DNA from: CAYLOC01 sp964385195
Lineage (GTDB): Bacteria > Actinomycetota > Actinomycetes > Propionibacteriales > Nocardioidaceae
Reading direction: 5' to 3'
NCBI GenBank assembly: GCA_964385195.1
Contig: CAYLOC010000039.1
Location: 1 to 20,258 of the forward strand
Length of the DNA: 20,258 nt
The notes beneath the pieces were generated by a model that saw only the letters and a list, made by a program, of their open reading frames with translations, was not told the DNA's origin and searched no databases. Shown here one piece after another: positions 1 to 9,200 of this stretch. Positions within the stretch are counted from its first letter, which is position 1, and each line of letters opens with the position of its first letter. The position numbers and the translations under genes are program-made.

Positions 1-64
1 CCCACCGGCACCCGCCGGCTGAACTGAACGAGGCACCACACCAAACGACCGCCTGTCCACGGGC

Positions 65-82
65 ACCGCGAGCCTTCGCGGT
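65..82. other. Short perfect hairpin, possible terminator of an upstream gene
   Basis: The bases ACCGCGA and TCGCGGT form a perfect 7-bp stem around the 4-nt loop GCCT. No T-run follows on either strand, so this is not a classical intrinsic terminator, although actinobacterial terminators often lack a U-tract. It lies before the first gene remnant and could end a transcript entering from the left. The first 64 bases hold only short open frames that cannot be assigned to a gene. Confidence 0.25.
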
Positions 83-180
83 CAAGAGACGGATCCGGCA
101 ACGAGTCCGTCAGTCCTCACGGCGGTCATGACACGTAGAGTGACATCAACTGATGCCTCTCATCGTGCCTGGAGGCGGCC

Positions 181-312
181 ATACGAACGGCCCTCGCCTT
201 GGATGACGAACTCGTCAAGGAAGCCCAGCGCCTGACCGGGACGACTGAGACCGCTCTGGTTCGTCAAGCACTCCAAGCCCTGATCGAGCGGGAGAGTGCT
301 CGCCGGGAGTGA
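181..312 (+). pseudogene. VapB-type antitoxin remnant with ATA in place of the start codon
   Basis: The frame encodes 43 residues. It begins RTALALDDELVKEAQ and ends ALIERESARRE, the typical VapB antitoxin pattern of a beta-strand followed by two helices that pairs with VapC PIN toxins. A good ribosome-binding site, GGAGG at 171-175, sits 5 nt before codon 181, but that codon is ATA. The frame is open upstream only back to a TGA at 151-153 and offers no ATG, GTG or TTG. The simplest reading is that ATG mutated to ATA and killed the gene. The protein is also short, lacking the C-terminal tail that normally occupies the toxin groove. Rare use of ATA as a start cannot be excluded. The neighbouring toxin gene is also broken, which supports decay. 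Confidence 0.7.
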
Positions 313-354
313 GACCGCCGCAACACAGGTCCCGCGGCGACGGCCAACTCCCGC

Positions 355-504
355 GTGATCCTGGTTGACACGTCGATCTGGATCGACCATGTCCGCAGCT
401 GCGATACGCACGTCGTCACCCTCCTGCAGGACGGCAAGTGCTGGCTCTCATCGACCATCGTCGGCTACTCGGCCACGGCCTCTGATGGCGATCCCGCTGC
501 GTGA
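355..504 (+). pseudogene. VapC PIN-domain toxin remnant with internal deletion
   Basis: From the GTG at 355 the frame begins with a textbook VapC amino end, ILVDTSIWIDHVRS, holding the first PIN catalytic aspartate. It then loses similarity and stops after 49 residues, against about 130 for a full VapC. In the +1 frame at 438-485 the sequence reads VLALIDHRRLLGHG, which resembles the segment just before the GIGYVDAHLL motif far down a normal VapC. The remnant therefore seems to join two distant parts of one vapC gene, with roughly the middle third missing and a frame change at the junction. The catalytic aspartates expected in the second half are absent, so no active nuclease can be made. It follows the vapB remnant by 42 nt, the usual gene order. 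Confidence 0.65.
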
Positions 505-526
505 CGGTGCGGAAACACAGCGATGG

Positions 527-532
527 TAAGGT
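527..532 (+). promoter_or_regulatory. -10 hexamer TAAGGT placed for leaderless transcription of the antitoxin
   Basis: TAAGGT fits the TANNNT consensus and occupies exactly -12 to -7 if transcription starts at the A of the ATG at 539. A leaderless mRNA would result, as is common in actinobacteria. The -35 region is weak; GTGACG at 501-506 or TGACGG at 502-507 is a poor match with a long spacer. The alternative reading is that AAGG at 528-531 acts as a short Shine-Dalgarno for the same ATG. Confidence 0.45.
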
Positions 533-538
533 AAAAGT

Positions 539-781
539 ATGACTGTCAGCAAGGTGACCGTGAGCCTCGACCCAGCCGTTGCGGAACGGGCGCGCCAAGA
601 CGTCGCAGAAGGAAGGGCGAAGTCCGTGAGCGCCTGGCTCAACGACGCCGGACGGGCGCGGGTGGACAGCGAGGATCTCGGCCTTGTGCTGGCTGAGCTG
701 TTCCACGACACGGGCGGCCCCGTGACCAACGAGGAGCTGGCGCAGGCACGAGCCCGGTTGGCCCGAGCCGAGCAGCGTTGA
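539..781 (+). CDS. Antitoxin of a PIN-type toxin-antitoxin pair
   Basis: This is an 80-residue protein. Residues 1-45 (MTVSKVTVSLDPAVAERAR, then SVSAWLNDAGRAR) look like a ribbon-helix-helix DNA-binding unit: a short strand followed by two helices. The charged, alanine-rich C-terminal helix (about 62-80) is the part that normally wraps the toxin. Such antitoxins neutralise the partner nuclease and, as dimers, repress their own promoter. The stop codon overlaps the toxin start in the sequence TTGA, so translation is coupled and the toxin is probably made at a lower rate from its TTG codon. The start is fixed by the ATG just after the -10 box. The exact antitoxin subfamily is uncertain; the pairing with a PIN protein carries most of the weight. 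Confidence 0.85.
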   Translation: MTVSKVTVSLDPAVAERARQDVAEGRAKSVSAWLNDAGRARVDSEDLGLVLAELFHDTGGPVTNEELAQARARLARAEQR

Positions 782-1152
782 GCCTGGTCCTCGACGCCGG
801 GGCGTTGACTGCGGTCGAGCGCAATGACCGTGCCACTGCAGCAGTCATCGAGGTGGCACGCCAGGAGCACCGGCTCGTGGTGGTGCCGACGGGGGTGGTC
901 GGCCAGGTGTGGCAAGGCGGCGGACGGCAAGCGCGATTGGCCCGGTTGCTCAACGCACGTGGCGTCGTCGTGGAACCGCTGACCGACACCAGAGCTCGGG
1001 CCGCAGGGATCCTGTGCGGCACTGCCGGAACACACGATGTTGTTGACGCGTCGGTGGTGCTTGCAGCGCGCCGACATCGCGCCACGGTCGTCAGCTCCGA
1101 TAGGGCTGACCTTCAGCTCCTCGATCCGACGATTCGCTTGGTGGACTGCTGA
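778..1152 (+). CDS. PIN-domain ribonuclease toxin (VapC-like)
   Basis: This 124-residue protein has the PIN fold signature. It starts SLVLDAGALTAVER with the first metal-binding aspartate (D6) and E14. The motif THDVVDASVVLAA supplies D87 and D90, and VVSSDRADL supplies D108. PIN toxins are metal-dependent endoribonucleases that cut tRNA or rRNA and are held inactive by the antitoxin encoded just upstream. The middle segment VPTGVVGQVWQGG has Gln where many VapC proteins carry Glu; as I recall, a QVW motif is common in one actinobacterial PIN subgroup, so this need not mean inactivity. The gene starts at TTG inside TTGA and overlaps the antitoxin by 4 nt. It appears intact, unlike the VapBC pair upstream. 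Confidence 0.85.
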   Translation: MSLVLDAGALTAVERNDRATAAVIEVARQEHRLVVVPTGVVGQVWQGGGRQARLARLLNARGVVVEPLTDTRARAAGILCGTAGTHDVVDASVVLAARRHRATVVSSDRADLQLLDPTIRLVDC

Positions 1153-1420
1153 ACCAATCCTTGACATCCTTGCGAAGCTGTTGTCCCGCAGATCGATCGT
1201 CGAGCGAAACAGCATTGCTGGGTTTTGCCGCCCGTAGCCGACGGTTCCCCTGCTGCAGGAGTCGACGATCACGGACCGGCCAGTGCTCGGCGCGTTCTGA
1301 ATGCCTGTCCAATGGCCCCAGGGAGTTCACGTTGCCGAGAACCCCGGCTAGAAAGGGGAGACCAGACCGCCTACGTGCATATCCGCGGCGGCCGCTGCGA
1401 GTGCCGCCAACTCTTTCCGG
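1153..1420. other. Convergent intergenic gap, no gene seen
   Basis: The 268 nt between the PIN toxin stop and the stop of the opposing beta-propeller gene hold only short open frames with no recognisable product. There is no tRNA and no strong terminator. CCCC and GGGG around 1343-1358 could form only a 4-bp stem. One minus-strand frame here is rich in Arg, Gln and Leu and faintly recalls transposase coiled-coil sequence, but this is too weak to call. Confidence 0.5.
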
Positions 1421-2797
1421 TTATGAACCATCGGCGTGTTCCTTGCTGGCGGGGGCGAGCGACTTGTGGCGTTGTGCTGGTGCCTTCCGGACCGCGACCT
1501 GCTCGACGTCCGACCCTGCCGCCCCGAGGTCCCGTACCCGCCCGGTGTCGGTGTTGACTACCTTCAACGATCCGTCGTAGGCAGCGACGAAGAGCCACTT
1601 GCTGTCCGGTGACCAGGCCATCTGTGCGCTGGATCGGGACGGTACGCCGATGTGCACCCGGACCGACACGGTGCGGGTATGGCCGGTGGCCAGGTCGATG
1701 ATGGTGATGATCGGGCTGTCGCCGACCCCGGAGGCTACGGCCAGGGTCTGCCCGTCCGGTGAGGTGACCCCGAAGGCGGACCCGTTCGCGAGCCAGCCAG
1801 GTAGTTGAGGAGGAGACCGTCGATCACCGGTCACCCGGTCCGCCACAACCGGGCGGCAGCGTCCATGGGTGTCGCACTCAACCAACACCATCGTCTTCGG
1901 ACCGGTGGCCACCACCGAGCCGTGGGTCACCCGATGCAGCCCGTGGCCGTGGCTGAGGTAGGCGCCGCCACGGCCGGAGATCAACAACCCACCGGTACCG
2001 TCGGATGCCACCTGGGGGCGCCCCAGCTCTGCCGGCACCGTGACCGAGACGCCGGTGGGTGATCCGTCCAGCCGCAGCAGCCGAAACGTTGGCTTTCCTG
2101 CATCCTCACCGTCCACGACCTGTTCGGCCCACACCAGGCCTGACCGGGGGCCGGGAAGCAGCATGCCGCCGTTGCGGATGGACTTGGCCACCCGCGCCGG
2201 CTTGTCGTCGGGGATCCGGTAGTCAGAGACGAAGTCCAGCGGGTGCACAAGCGCCACTCCATGGCGGACCACGAACCAGACCGGTCCGGTGCTGTCCAGC
2301 GGAGGAAGAACCGTACGGGTCATGGTGCCCGTGGCCGGCCGGATCCGCACCAGCTCCCCGTCGCCACGGGCGAACACGTCGTAGTCGGTACGAGCGTGCA
2401 ACCACGCCGTGTCGATCTTCGATGTACGCACCTGTTTGGGCGGCGGTGTGGACCTCGACGTGGGGCCAGGAGCAGGCGAGGACGCAATCGACGGCGTCGG
2501 ACCCAGCGAGGGAGAAGGCGACGCCGGGGTGTGTTCCGCTGTCGGAGTGACAGCCGCGGAAGGCCCCGCAGACTGTGAGCCGGTCTGGTGACGCACCACC
2601 AACACGACCACGACCACCGCCACCAGCACAACAACGCCGCCGACCAGCCACCACCTACGATGCCCCGGCCCGCCACCGAACTCCACACTGTCGTGCCCAT
2701 CGTCACCACTCACGGCGCCATCATGCCTCGCACCAGCCGACCACGTCACGGACCAACCCACGCGACCCTCTACCGCCCCAATATTGCCTTGCTCCAT
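1421..2797 (-). CDS. Membrane-anchored protein with extracytoplasmic beta-propeller-like domain
   Basis: Numbering from the ATG at 2797 (458 aa), a cytoplasmic head of about 48 residues ends in His-Arg-Arg. A strongly hydrophobic helix (WWLVGGVVVLVAVVVVVLVV, about 49-68) follows, then a Pro/Ser/Thr-rich linker (about 74-121), then about 330 residues with blade-like motifs. The clearest are TSPDGQTLAVASG and MAWSPDSKWLFVAAYDG, the latter followed by a VVNTDTG turn, as in WD40/TolB-like propellers. The pair C308/C314 could form a disulfide outside the cell. The orientation is probably N-in/C-out. No enzyme motif is visible; a binding or sensing role is inference. The start is uncertain: TTG 2803, ATG 2797 and GTG 2713 are all in frame and none has a good ribosome-binding site. 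It lies about 56 nt downstream of the zinc-ribbon gene on the same strand and may share its transcript. Confidence 0.7.
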   Translation of the reverse strand: MEQGNIGAVEGRVGWSVTWSAGARHDGAVSGDDGHDSVEFGGGPGHRRWWLVGGVVVLVAVVVVVLVVRHQTGSQSAGPSAAVTPTAEHTPASPSPSLGPTPSIASSPAPGPTSRSTPPPKQVRTSKIDTAWLHARTDYDVFARGDGELVRIRPATGTMTRTVLPPLDSTGPVWFVVRHGVALVHPLDFVSDYRIPDDKPARVAKSIRNGGMLLPGPRSGLVWAEQVVDGEDAGKPTFRLLRLDGSPTGVSVTVPAELGRPQVASDGTGGLLISGRGGAYLSHGHGLHRVTHGSVVATGPKTMVLVECDTHGRCRPVVADRVTGDRRSPPQLPGWLANGSAFGVTSPDGQTLAVASGVGDSPIITIIDLATGHTRTVSVRVHIGVPSRSSAQMAWSPDSKWLFVAAYDGSLKVVNTDTGRVRDLGAAGSDVEQVAVRKAPAQRHKSLAPASKEHADGS

Positions 2798-2853
2798 CGG
2801 CAAGGCCCAGAGACTGGATCACGTACCGCGGGCCGATCGTCTATTGCGATAGC

Positions 2854-3015
2854 TCAGCGAGGCGGCCCGGCGTCGTTCTCGGATGAAGCCGCTTGGTCTC
2901 GCGTAGTTTGTCCCTTCTGCCAGGCCGCATTGCACTTGGCGCAGTAGTGGTTTTCGGAGGGCCAATCTGTCGGCAGCACTGCCTTGCAGTTGGCGCAATG
3001 GCGCGCCTCGTTCAC
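2854..3015 (-). CDS. Small zinc-ribbon protein (53 aa)
   Basis: The protein starts at the GTG at 3015 and begins VNEARHCANCKAVLP, followed by NHYCAKCNAAWQKG. The two CxxC knuckles, C7/C10 and C25/C28, are 14 residues apart and form a compact treble-clef or zinc-ribbon-like site. The C-terminal 17 residues are polar and probably disordered. The start is set by an excellent Shine-Dalgarno (GGAAGGAG, about 3022-3029) 6 nt upstream; a longer upstream open frame reads as non-coding. Zinc ribbons of this size bind nucleic acid or protein, but nothing here says which. The gene lies between the giant operon and the beta-propeller gene, all on the minus strand, with its own possible promoter. Confidence 0.75.
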   Translation of the reverse strand: MNEARHCANCKAVLPTDWPSENHYCAKCNAAWQKGQTTRDQAASSENDAGPPR

Positions 3016-3039
3016 GGTGGGCTCCTTCCTTTGCTGGCC

Positions 3040-3045
3040 AGGATA
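3040..3045 (-). promoter_or_regulatory. Candidate -10 box (TATCCT) for the zinc-ribbon gene
   Basis: On the minus strand TATCCT lies about 25 nt upstream of the GTG at 3015, leaving room for a short leader carrying the GGAAGGAG ribosome-binding site. No convincing -35 hexamer is found 16-19 nt upstream. The same hexamer occurs in front of the CoA-transferase gene at 17236-17241. Confidence 0.4.
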
Positions 3046-3093
3046 GTCTCGTGCGGCGAGGTGCCGGATGCCGTTGCGCGATCGAATTCCACT

Positions 3094-3106
3094 GCTCCTG
3101 AGGAGC
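3094..3106. promoter_or_regulatory. 13-nt perfect palindrome GCTCCTGAGGAGC, possible operator
   Basis: GCTCCT and AGGAGC are exact inverted copies around one central base. The site is about 50 nt upstream of the TATCCT box of the zinc-ribbon gene. The 1-nt centre makes it unlikely as an RNA hairpin and more like a dimer-binding DNA site. Chance occurrence in GC-rich DNA is quite possible. Confidence 0.25.
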
Positions 3107-3194
3107 CACCCGCCAGGTCTGAAAATCGCGTGGGCGGTGACGGGCCAGAACGTCGCTGCGCTCATGTTCTGGTGCTGAAACCCGACCGGCGCAC

Positions 3195-3207
3195 GCCTGG
3201 GCCAGGC
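3195..3207. promoter_or_regulatory. 13-nt perfect palindrome GCCTGGGCCAGGC, possible operator
   Basis: GCCTGG and CCAGGC are exact inverted copies around one central base. The site lies about 32 nt past the stop codon of the 2358-residue gene, in the 223-nt gap before the zinc-ribbon gene. That gap holds no other gene. It could be a weak terminator element or protein-binding site, or chance. Confidence 0.2.
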
Positions 3208-3238
3208 TGACAACCCGGGGCGGACCGCGTTGCGCTCC

Positions 3239-6200
3239 CTATGGTTGGCACGTGGCTCCCTTCTTGGTGGGCATAGGCAAGACGATGGGCGTCGTGTCGC
3301 CGTTGTTGACATCTCGCGTGCACGTGGCGGTCCGTTCGTTGTTCCCGGAGCCTACGGTCGCGGTCACCGTCCAACTACCGATCACCAGGTCATCGAACGA
3401 ACTTGGGTCATCGGTCTTCCTCATGCACGGATCTGAGTCGCCATCACACAAGCCGACGACCTGCGCACCACCAAAAGCGAAGGTCAGCGTCTGCGGAGCC
3501 TGCTTCGTAGCACCGGTCGTCTGGACCTGGAGAGACCCTGCGACTTCCGAGACCGTCACCGTGACGGTCTTCGACTTCGTGACCGTGAACTGATCCGAGA
3601 TAACCTTCGGCCATGTCGTGGTGTCATCGGGGATGGCGACAACTCGGTACGTCTCACTTTGAAGCAGGCGCAGGTCCTTCGTGCCGGTGAGGTCGAAGTC
3701 GGGCCACTCCTCAATTGCCTTCCAGTCCTGAGGGCCGATCTTGTGCTGGATGACAAGATCCACAGTGTCGATGGGGTCGTCGGGAATCGCAGGATCAGCC
3801 TCCACCTGGAATGTGATGAGCGGAGACGGGTCCGGAAGCGTGATCGTCCCATTGTCGCCGGAGTGCAGAGCGACTTCCCGCTTGGTCGAGTTCCCGTCCT
3901 GGTCGGTGGCTGTGAAGGTCCAGCCACCCGGCGGCAGGTTATCGAACAAAACAGGATCATCGCTGACTCGTCCCGCGCACGTGGCGCCGGTTGGACAGTC
4001 AAGCGATAGGCCATTCTCGAAGGTGAAAGACAGATCCAACGGGTGGTCGGCCGCGGCACCGGTTGTGTTGACGCTGACCTTGGCCGGCTGCTCTGCCAAG
4101 GTCAGCGTCGCTTGGCTGTCTCCGGGGAATATCACTTCCTTGTCGGCGCGCCAGACGGCGTTGCCGTCGCCCGTGTCTCCTACCGGCACGGTTGCCTTCG
4201 CGGAGACGGTGTAGGTCCCGGCATCCAGGTCGACCTTCTGGTCGAACGGCAGGGGAGCGTCATCCTTCGACCAGACCGCGTCGTTGCCGTTCTTTGGTGT
4301 GACCGTGATGTCCGCTGTCGAGGGTACGTAGGCTCCCGAATCATCCGGGGCGAGCGGCTCCCCTGCGTCGACGGAGAGGTCCAGGTGGAACTTGGGCTCC
4401 TTGAGCTGGACAGTCTCCCCATCGCCGTCGTCCCCGTTCTGTCCGCCCACCAGCGTGACCGTCACCGGATCCGAGGTTGCGCCGCCGGGCGCGGAGACAT
4501 TGATCGTCCAGTTACCTGCAGGGAGGTCGGCAAACGTATAGGGATCGTCGGACTCGCGCACGACACCACCAAGGTAAGCTTCCGGCTGCAGACCATTCTG
4601 GTAGACGATCGTCACCGTCTGTGGGAAATCGGAGTCTGCCCCATGGGTCTGCACCGTTACCGACGCAGGGTTCTCCGAAATGTTCACGTTCACGTTGACA
4701 CCGCCGTCGGACACCGTCACTCCCGTTGTCTTTCCCACCTTCCACGCAGGCCGGTAGAAGGACAACGGCGTGGCGGTGAACGTATAGCCTTGCCCGTTGG
4801 GTAGCCACAGCGTCTGCGTCTCCGATACGAACGCGGTGAGCCCGTCCGCCACGGTGTCCCCGCCTTGGGTGACCGAGAGGTGGGCGAGCCAGGGTCGGAG
4901 CAGGTTCGGCGACAGAGGCGTGGCTGTCACGCGTACGGTCACCTTGCTCGCGTCTAGCGTGTAGCCCACGGAGACCGCTTCGTCGCCGGTTTCGGGCACC
5001 CAGAAAGACCCGTCAGGGCACTGCGAGTCCGACCCGCTCGGGGCCTCGGACAGACTCAGATCTCCGTAGTGCCCGCTGGGCTTGTCCAATCCGAACTTCC
5101 AGCACCCGAACGGTACGCCGTTGCCGAGTGGACCGCGCATCTCAACGGTGTACGTGCCCGCGTCAGAGCCCGCCAGCGTTGGTGGTGTGAGTGTCGGGTT
5201 CGGGTACGTCGAAGTGTCGGTCGGGATCAGCGAGGTCACCCACCCGGACAAGTCGACGCCGTCCGGTCCCGTGACCGTGACGGTGACGACGTGCGTGACG
5301 CGCACCAGCGTGGGACTCAGGATCGTCCCCATGTGGGCCGGTCCGAACGTCAACTTGTCCGAATGCGTCGGCTTGTAGCCTGCTGGCGGTAGGTAGACGA
5401 CCCAGAAGTCCCCGTAGGGAACGGTCGTGAAGCGGTACTGCCCATTGTCGGTGGTCGTGGCCTTCAACGGATCGCCATCCGTACCCGTCACCGGATCAGC
5501 ACAGGTCGAATCATCCACGGGATCCGCGTCGACCACGCAGACCGTCACGTTTGCAAGACCAGATGCCTGTTGGTTGGCTCCTTGCAACGCGTTAACAGTT
5601 CCGGTGACGATCGCTGTACCCCGCGACACGCGCATCTTGCGAGTGACCACAGGCTGGTTGGTCTTAGTTGTGCGGACGATGGTGACCTTCGTCTCGGAGA
5701 CGTTGAACTTGTCACCGACCGCGTGTACCCAATACGTACCAGGCACCACGTCGGCGAAGTGGTACAAGCCGCCTACACCGCCGCTGGCGACTGCCAACTG
5801 ACGGCCCCCGAGATCGCGCAGGCTGACGGTCAGATTCTCCGGTTTCTGCTTGTACTGGTCCGTGATCTGCACGTCCAGCTTGACCCGGTTGAGCCACAAG
5901 GTGGGGTTTTGCGTGGCGTCCGGCCACGCCGTGTTGGCTCGCTGCAGGTTCACGGTGCTGCCGCACCGCGCTTTCTGGTCGATCGTCATCGGATGACCAC
6001 ATGCCGCCTGGAACTTCAAGTCCTTCTTGGAGACCGTCAGCCACCAGTAACCGGCCCGAAGCCCTTCCCGCGCCCTGGTGCCGGTGATCGAGTAGTCGCC
6101 GTTCGCATCGGTGGTGTCGGAGAAGGCGTCGGATTGATCGATCTTCGTGCAGTAGACGATCCCGTCTTCAGTGCGGCCTGTGGCACTGCACGGGTAGGCC

Positions 6201-9200
6201 GTCACCGTGGCCTGTTTGAGGTCCTCGTACCGCATCGGGGTGCTGTCCGGCCACGAGACCACGCCCGTCACCTGCCCGCTGATGGCGCCGAGACGTCGTA
6301 GTGCCACCGTGCAGGTCCGCTGTTCACCGGGTCGGATAGCTGCGCTCGCGTCGACCTTGCCGTCCTCGTTGGTGCAAGCGGCCACGCTGTCGAGGTCGTC
6401 GGGGTCGAGTTCCTGGTAGCCAGCGTCGGTGACGACCAGGTGTTCCAGGGACTGCCCGGCGTGACCCGGTCGCACCGGCAACAAACCGTCGATCGTCGTG
6501 GAGTGCGTACGGGCGTCCAGGGTCACCGTTCGCGCGTCGGTGTCGCCGGAGAACCGCAGTTTCACGCGTGGACCCTCCGCGGGAACCGGGTCGTCCGGCT
6601 CCAGGACGGTCAACGTGAGGCTCCCCTTCCGGTAGAGCACCAGGTGTTGTGGACCGCAGGTGCCGTCCGCCGGGAGGCAGGTGATGGTCTCGGTGGCGCT
6701 GGTGTATCCGTGCAGTTGCGCGCGGACCTGGTAGGTGCCTGGGTAGATGCGATGGCCGTACTTGCTGTCGCTCCAGGTCAGCTCACCGTCGTCACTGACC
6801 TTCACCTCGACGTCCCCGGCACCGGGTGGTGACGTGAGGACCTCGACGGACGCCTCGCTGAGGTCTTCCGGCCCGCTCGGCTCGACCTCCAGCTCCCCGC
6901 GGAACTGGACCGGGATCAGGCCCAGCGTGAACGTGTTGATCAGGGGTGCCGGCTGGAGCCGCACCTTCTGGGCCGGGAGCCCGGTCAGGTGGTCGGCGGT
7001 GACGCGGACGGTGACGGCGTTGCTGAGGATCGCCTGCTTGACCGCCGATGCCGTGCCCGCCGCAAGGTCCTGGCACGGCCCGCCCTTCGGAACCGTCTTG
7101 GTGTACAGGGCGAAGCACCCGTGGTCATCGGTGGTGATGTGGACGCTCTGGTAGACGGGCTTTTCGTCGTCGTAGCCGGTGATCCCCTGAATCTCCACGT
7201 CGGCTCCCGCAACCGGTGTGGGCTTGCCGTCGTAGACGTACATGACCCGGCCCAGTGCCGCACTGACTGCGCGGGTCACCGCACGAGAGGTTTCTACCTC
7301 CTGGTCGAGCCCCACTCTCACCTCTGTTTGCGGAGAGGTCAGCGTGCCCTGTTTCGCGGAGACCAAGTAGGTGCCGGGCTGCAGCCTGTCGAACCGGAAC
7401 GTCCCGTCGACGTCGGCGCGCGGTGACCGCATGAGTTTCCCGTGGGAGTCGGCCAGCATGACCTTGGCGTGGGGGGAGGCGAGCAGCTCGCCGCCCGGCC
7501 CCGGCTCCAGCACCTGTACGTCGATGCGGCCGAGTCGATGCAGCAATGCGTCTTGCTGCTTCACCTCGCCCAGACCGAGCTGCAGGGTGACCGGCGGCGG
7601 CGCGACGTACTCGGGGTCACTGGGTTCGATATAAACGGTGTACGTACCGTGCCCGGGCAACCGCATCCGGTAGGTGTCATCGCCTGCGACCAGGGCGCAG
7701 ACGGGCTCATCGGGCCCGGTGGCCTCCGCAAGGGAGGCGCACTTCGGTTCGCTACACGCGGGTGGCTGGTCGTCAGCGGTGACCCGTATCGCCCACACGC
7801 ACGTGACCCCGTGGGGGCGGCCCACGACGTACCGGAGCTGGCCCTGGATGACGGGGTCAGGATTGAGCTGGATGACCGGCGCGGTCACCAGGGCTCCGAG
7901 AGCGACCGGTACCTCGATCGTGACCGGCTCGTACGTGGGCGCGCTCGCCGTGACCTGGTAGCTGCCCGGAAGCAGCCCCTTCGCCTTGGTACCGGGCAGG
8001 GTGTACTCCTCGCCGGCAGCGATGCGGGTACGCACGGTCCGCTCGTTCTGCGTCCCACCGGTCGGCTGCACAGAAACGGTGATGCAGTGGCTCTCGCCCT
8101 GCGGACAGGTGATCGGGCCGCCGGTGCGGGCGTCCTGCACCGAGCCGCGGATGCGCGCGGTCGCGGCCAGCACGGTCCCCTTCACCGCACGCAGGGTCCG
8201 GTCGATACTGGTGGTTCCGCCTGCCGAGGCTTGCACGGTGACATAGTCGGTGTGGTACCCGAACTTCTCCGACGACAACACGTAGGTGCCAGGCGCCACC
8301 CCGTTGAACCGGAACGCGCCACGCGGTTGGGAGGCCGTGGTGGTCTTATAGGTGTTCTTGTCGTTACGCAGCACCAGACCGACCCCGACGAGGCCGTCGC
8401 CCGCGCTGGTGGTGATGGTTCCGTCGACGACGGCACTGGACAGGGTGAGCTGAGCATCCACCCGGGCCTGTGGTTGACCGGCACGGAAGTGCACCTTGGT
8501 GGTCTGCGGCTGGTACCCGTCGGCGGAGACGGTGACGGTGTAGGTCCCCGGCACCGGCAGGTCGGTCAGGGTGTAGCGCCCCACCGGCCCGCGCGTCACG
8601 GTGGTCGCGGTCCGGGTGACGGTGCCGTTGGTCGCGGTCACGGTCGCGCCGCCGACCCCGCGATGGAGGCCTTGCGTGTCCACGCCGGACACCGTGCCGA
8701 CCAGTGAGCCGACGCCGGTGCGCAGGTGGGTCGTGACCTGCGCCGAGCTCCCTGCTGCGACCGTGATCAGCTTTGACTCGGTGCCGTATCCCTGCTTGGT
8801 CACCGAGACGAGGTAGTTGCTGGGTGTCGACAGTCCGTCCACCGCCCAGGTGCCGACCGGGTTGCCGGCACCGGTGGTGGTGCTGCTCGTGGTGATCGTG
8901 GTGGTTCCGTCGGTGATGGTGACGGTCGCGCCACCGACCGGGCCGTCCGGGCCAGCGACCGACCCGGACAGGCTCCCGTCTCCTGCCTGCATGGTCACTT
9001 CCAACGGTTTGGTCGCCTTCGTGCCGGAGGAGTCGACGATGAACCGTTGGGTCTGGTAGCCGGGCTTGGAGAACGTCAGCAGGTAGTACCCGGGCTGGGG
9101 GACGCCGGGGAAGGACCAGGCTCCGTCATCGCCGGTCACGACCCTGCGATGCTCTCCGACAGCGACATCCTGCATGAGGTAGACGGCCTCGGCCGGTGTC

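Noticed and set aside
448..1272. Minus-strand open frame of 274 codons over the toxin-antitoxin pair
   Set aside because: No domain is recognisable, and the plus strand encodes a well-formed antitoxin and PIN toxin with overlapping codons.
1153..1420. Possible transposase fragment in the minus-strand frame
   Set aside because: Only a short Arg/Gln/Leu-rich run resembles a coiled coil; there are no catalytic residues or terminal inverted repeats.
3016..3312. Longer version of the zinc-ribbon protein starting at 3312
   Set aside because: The upstream part is Arg/Pro-rich without a domain and overlaps the end of the giant gene, while GTG 3015 has an excellent ribosome-binding site.
7442..8707. 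Plus-strand open frame of 421 codons inside the giant gene
   Set aside because: The composition is Gly/Arg/His/Asp-rich with no recognisable motif; it is antisense to clear repeat domains.
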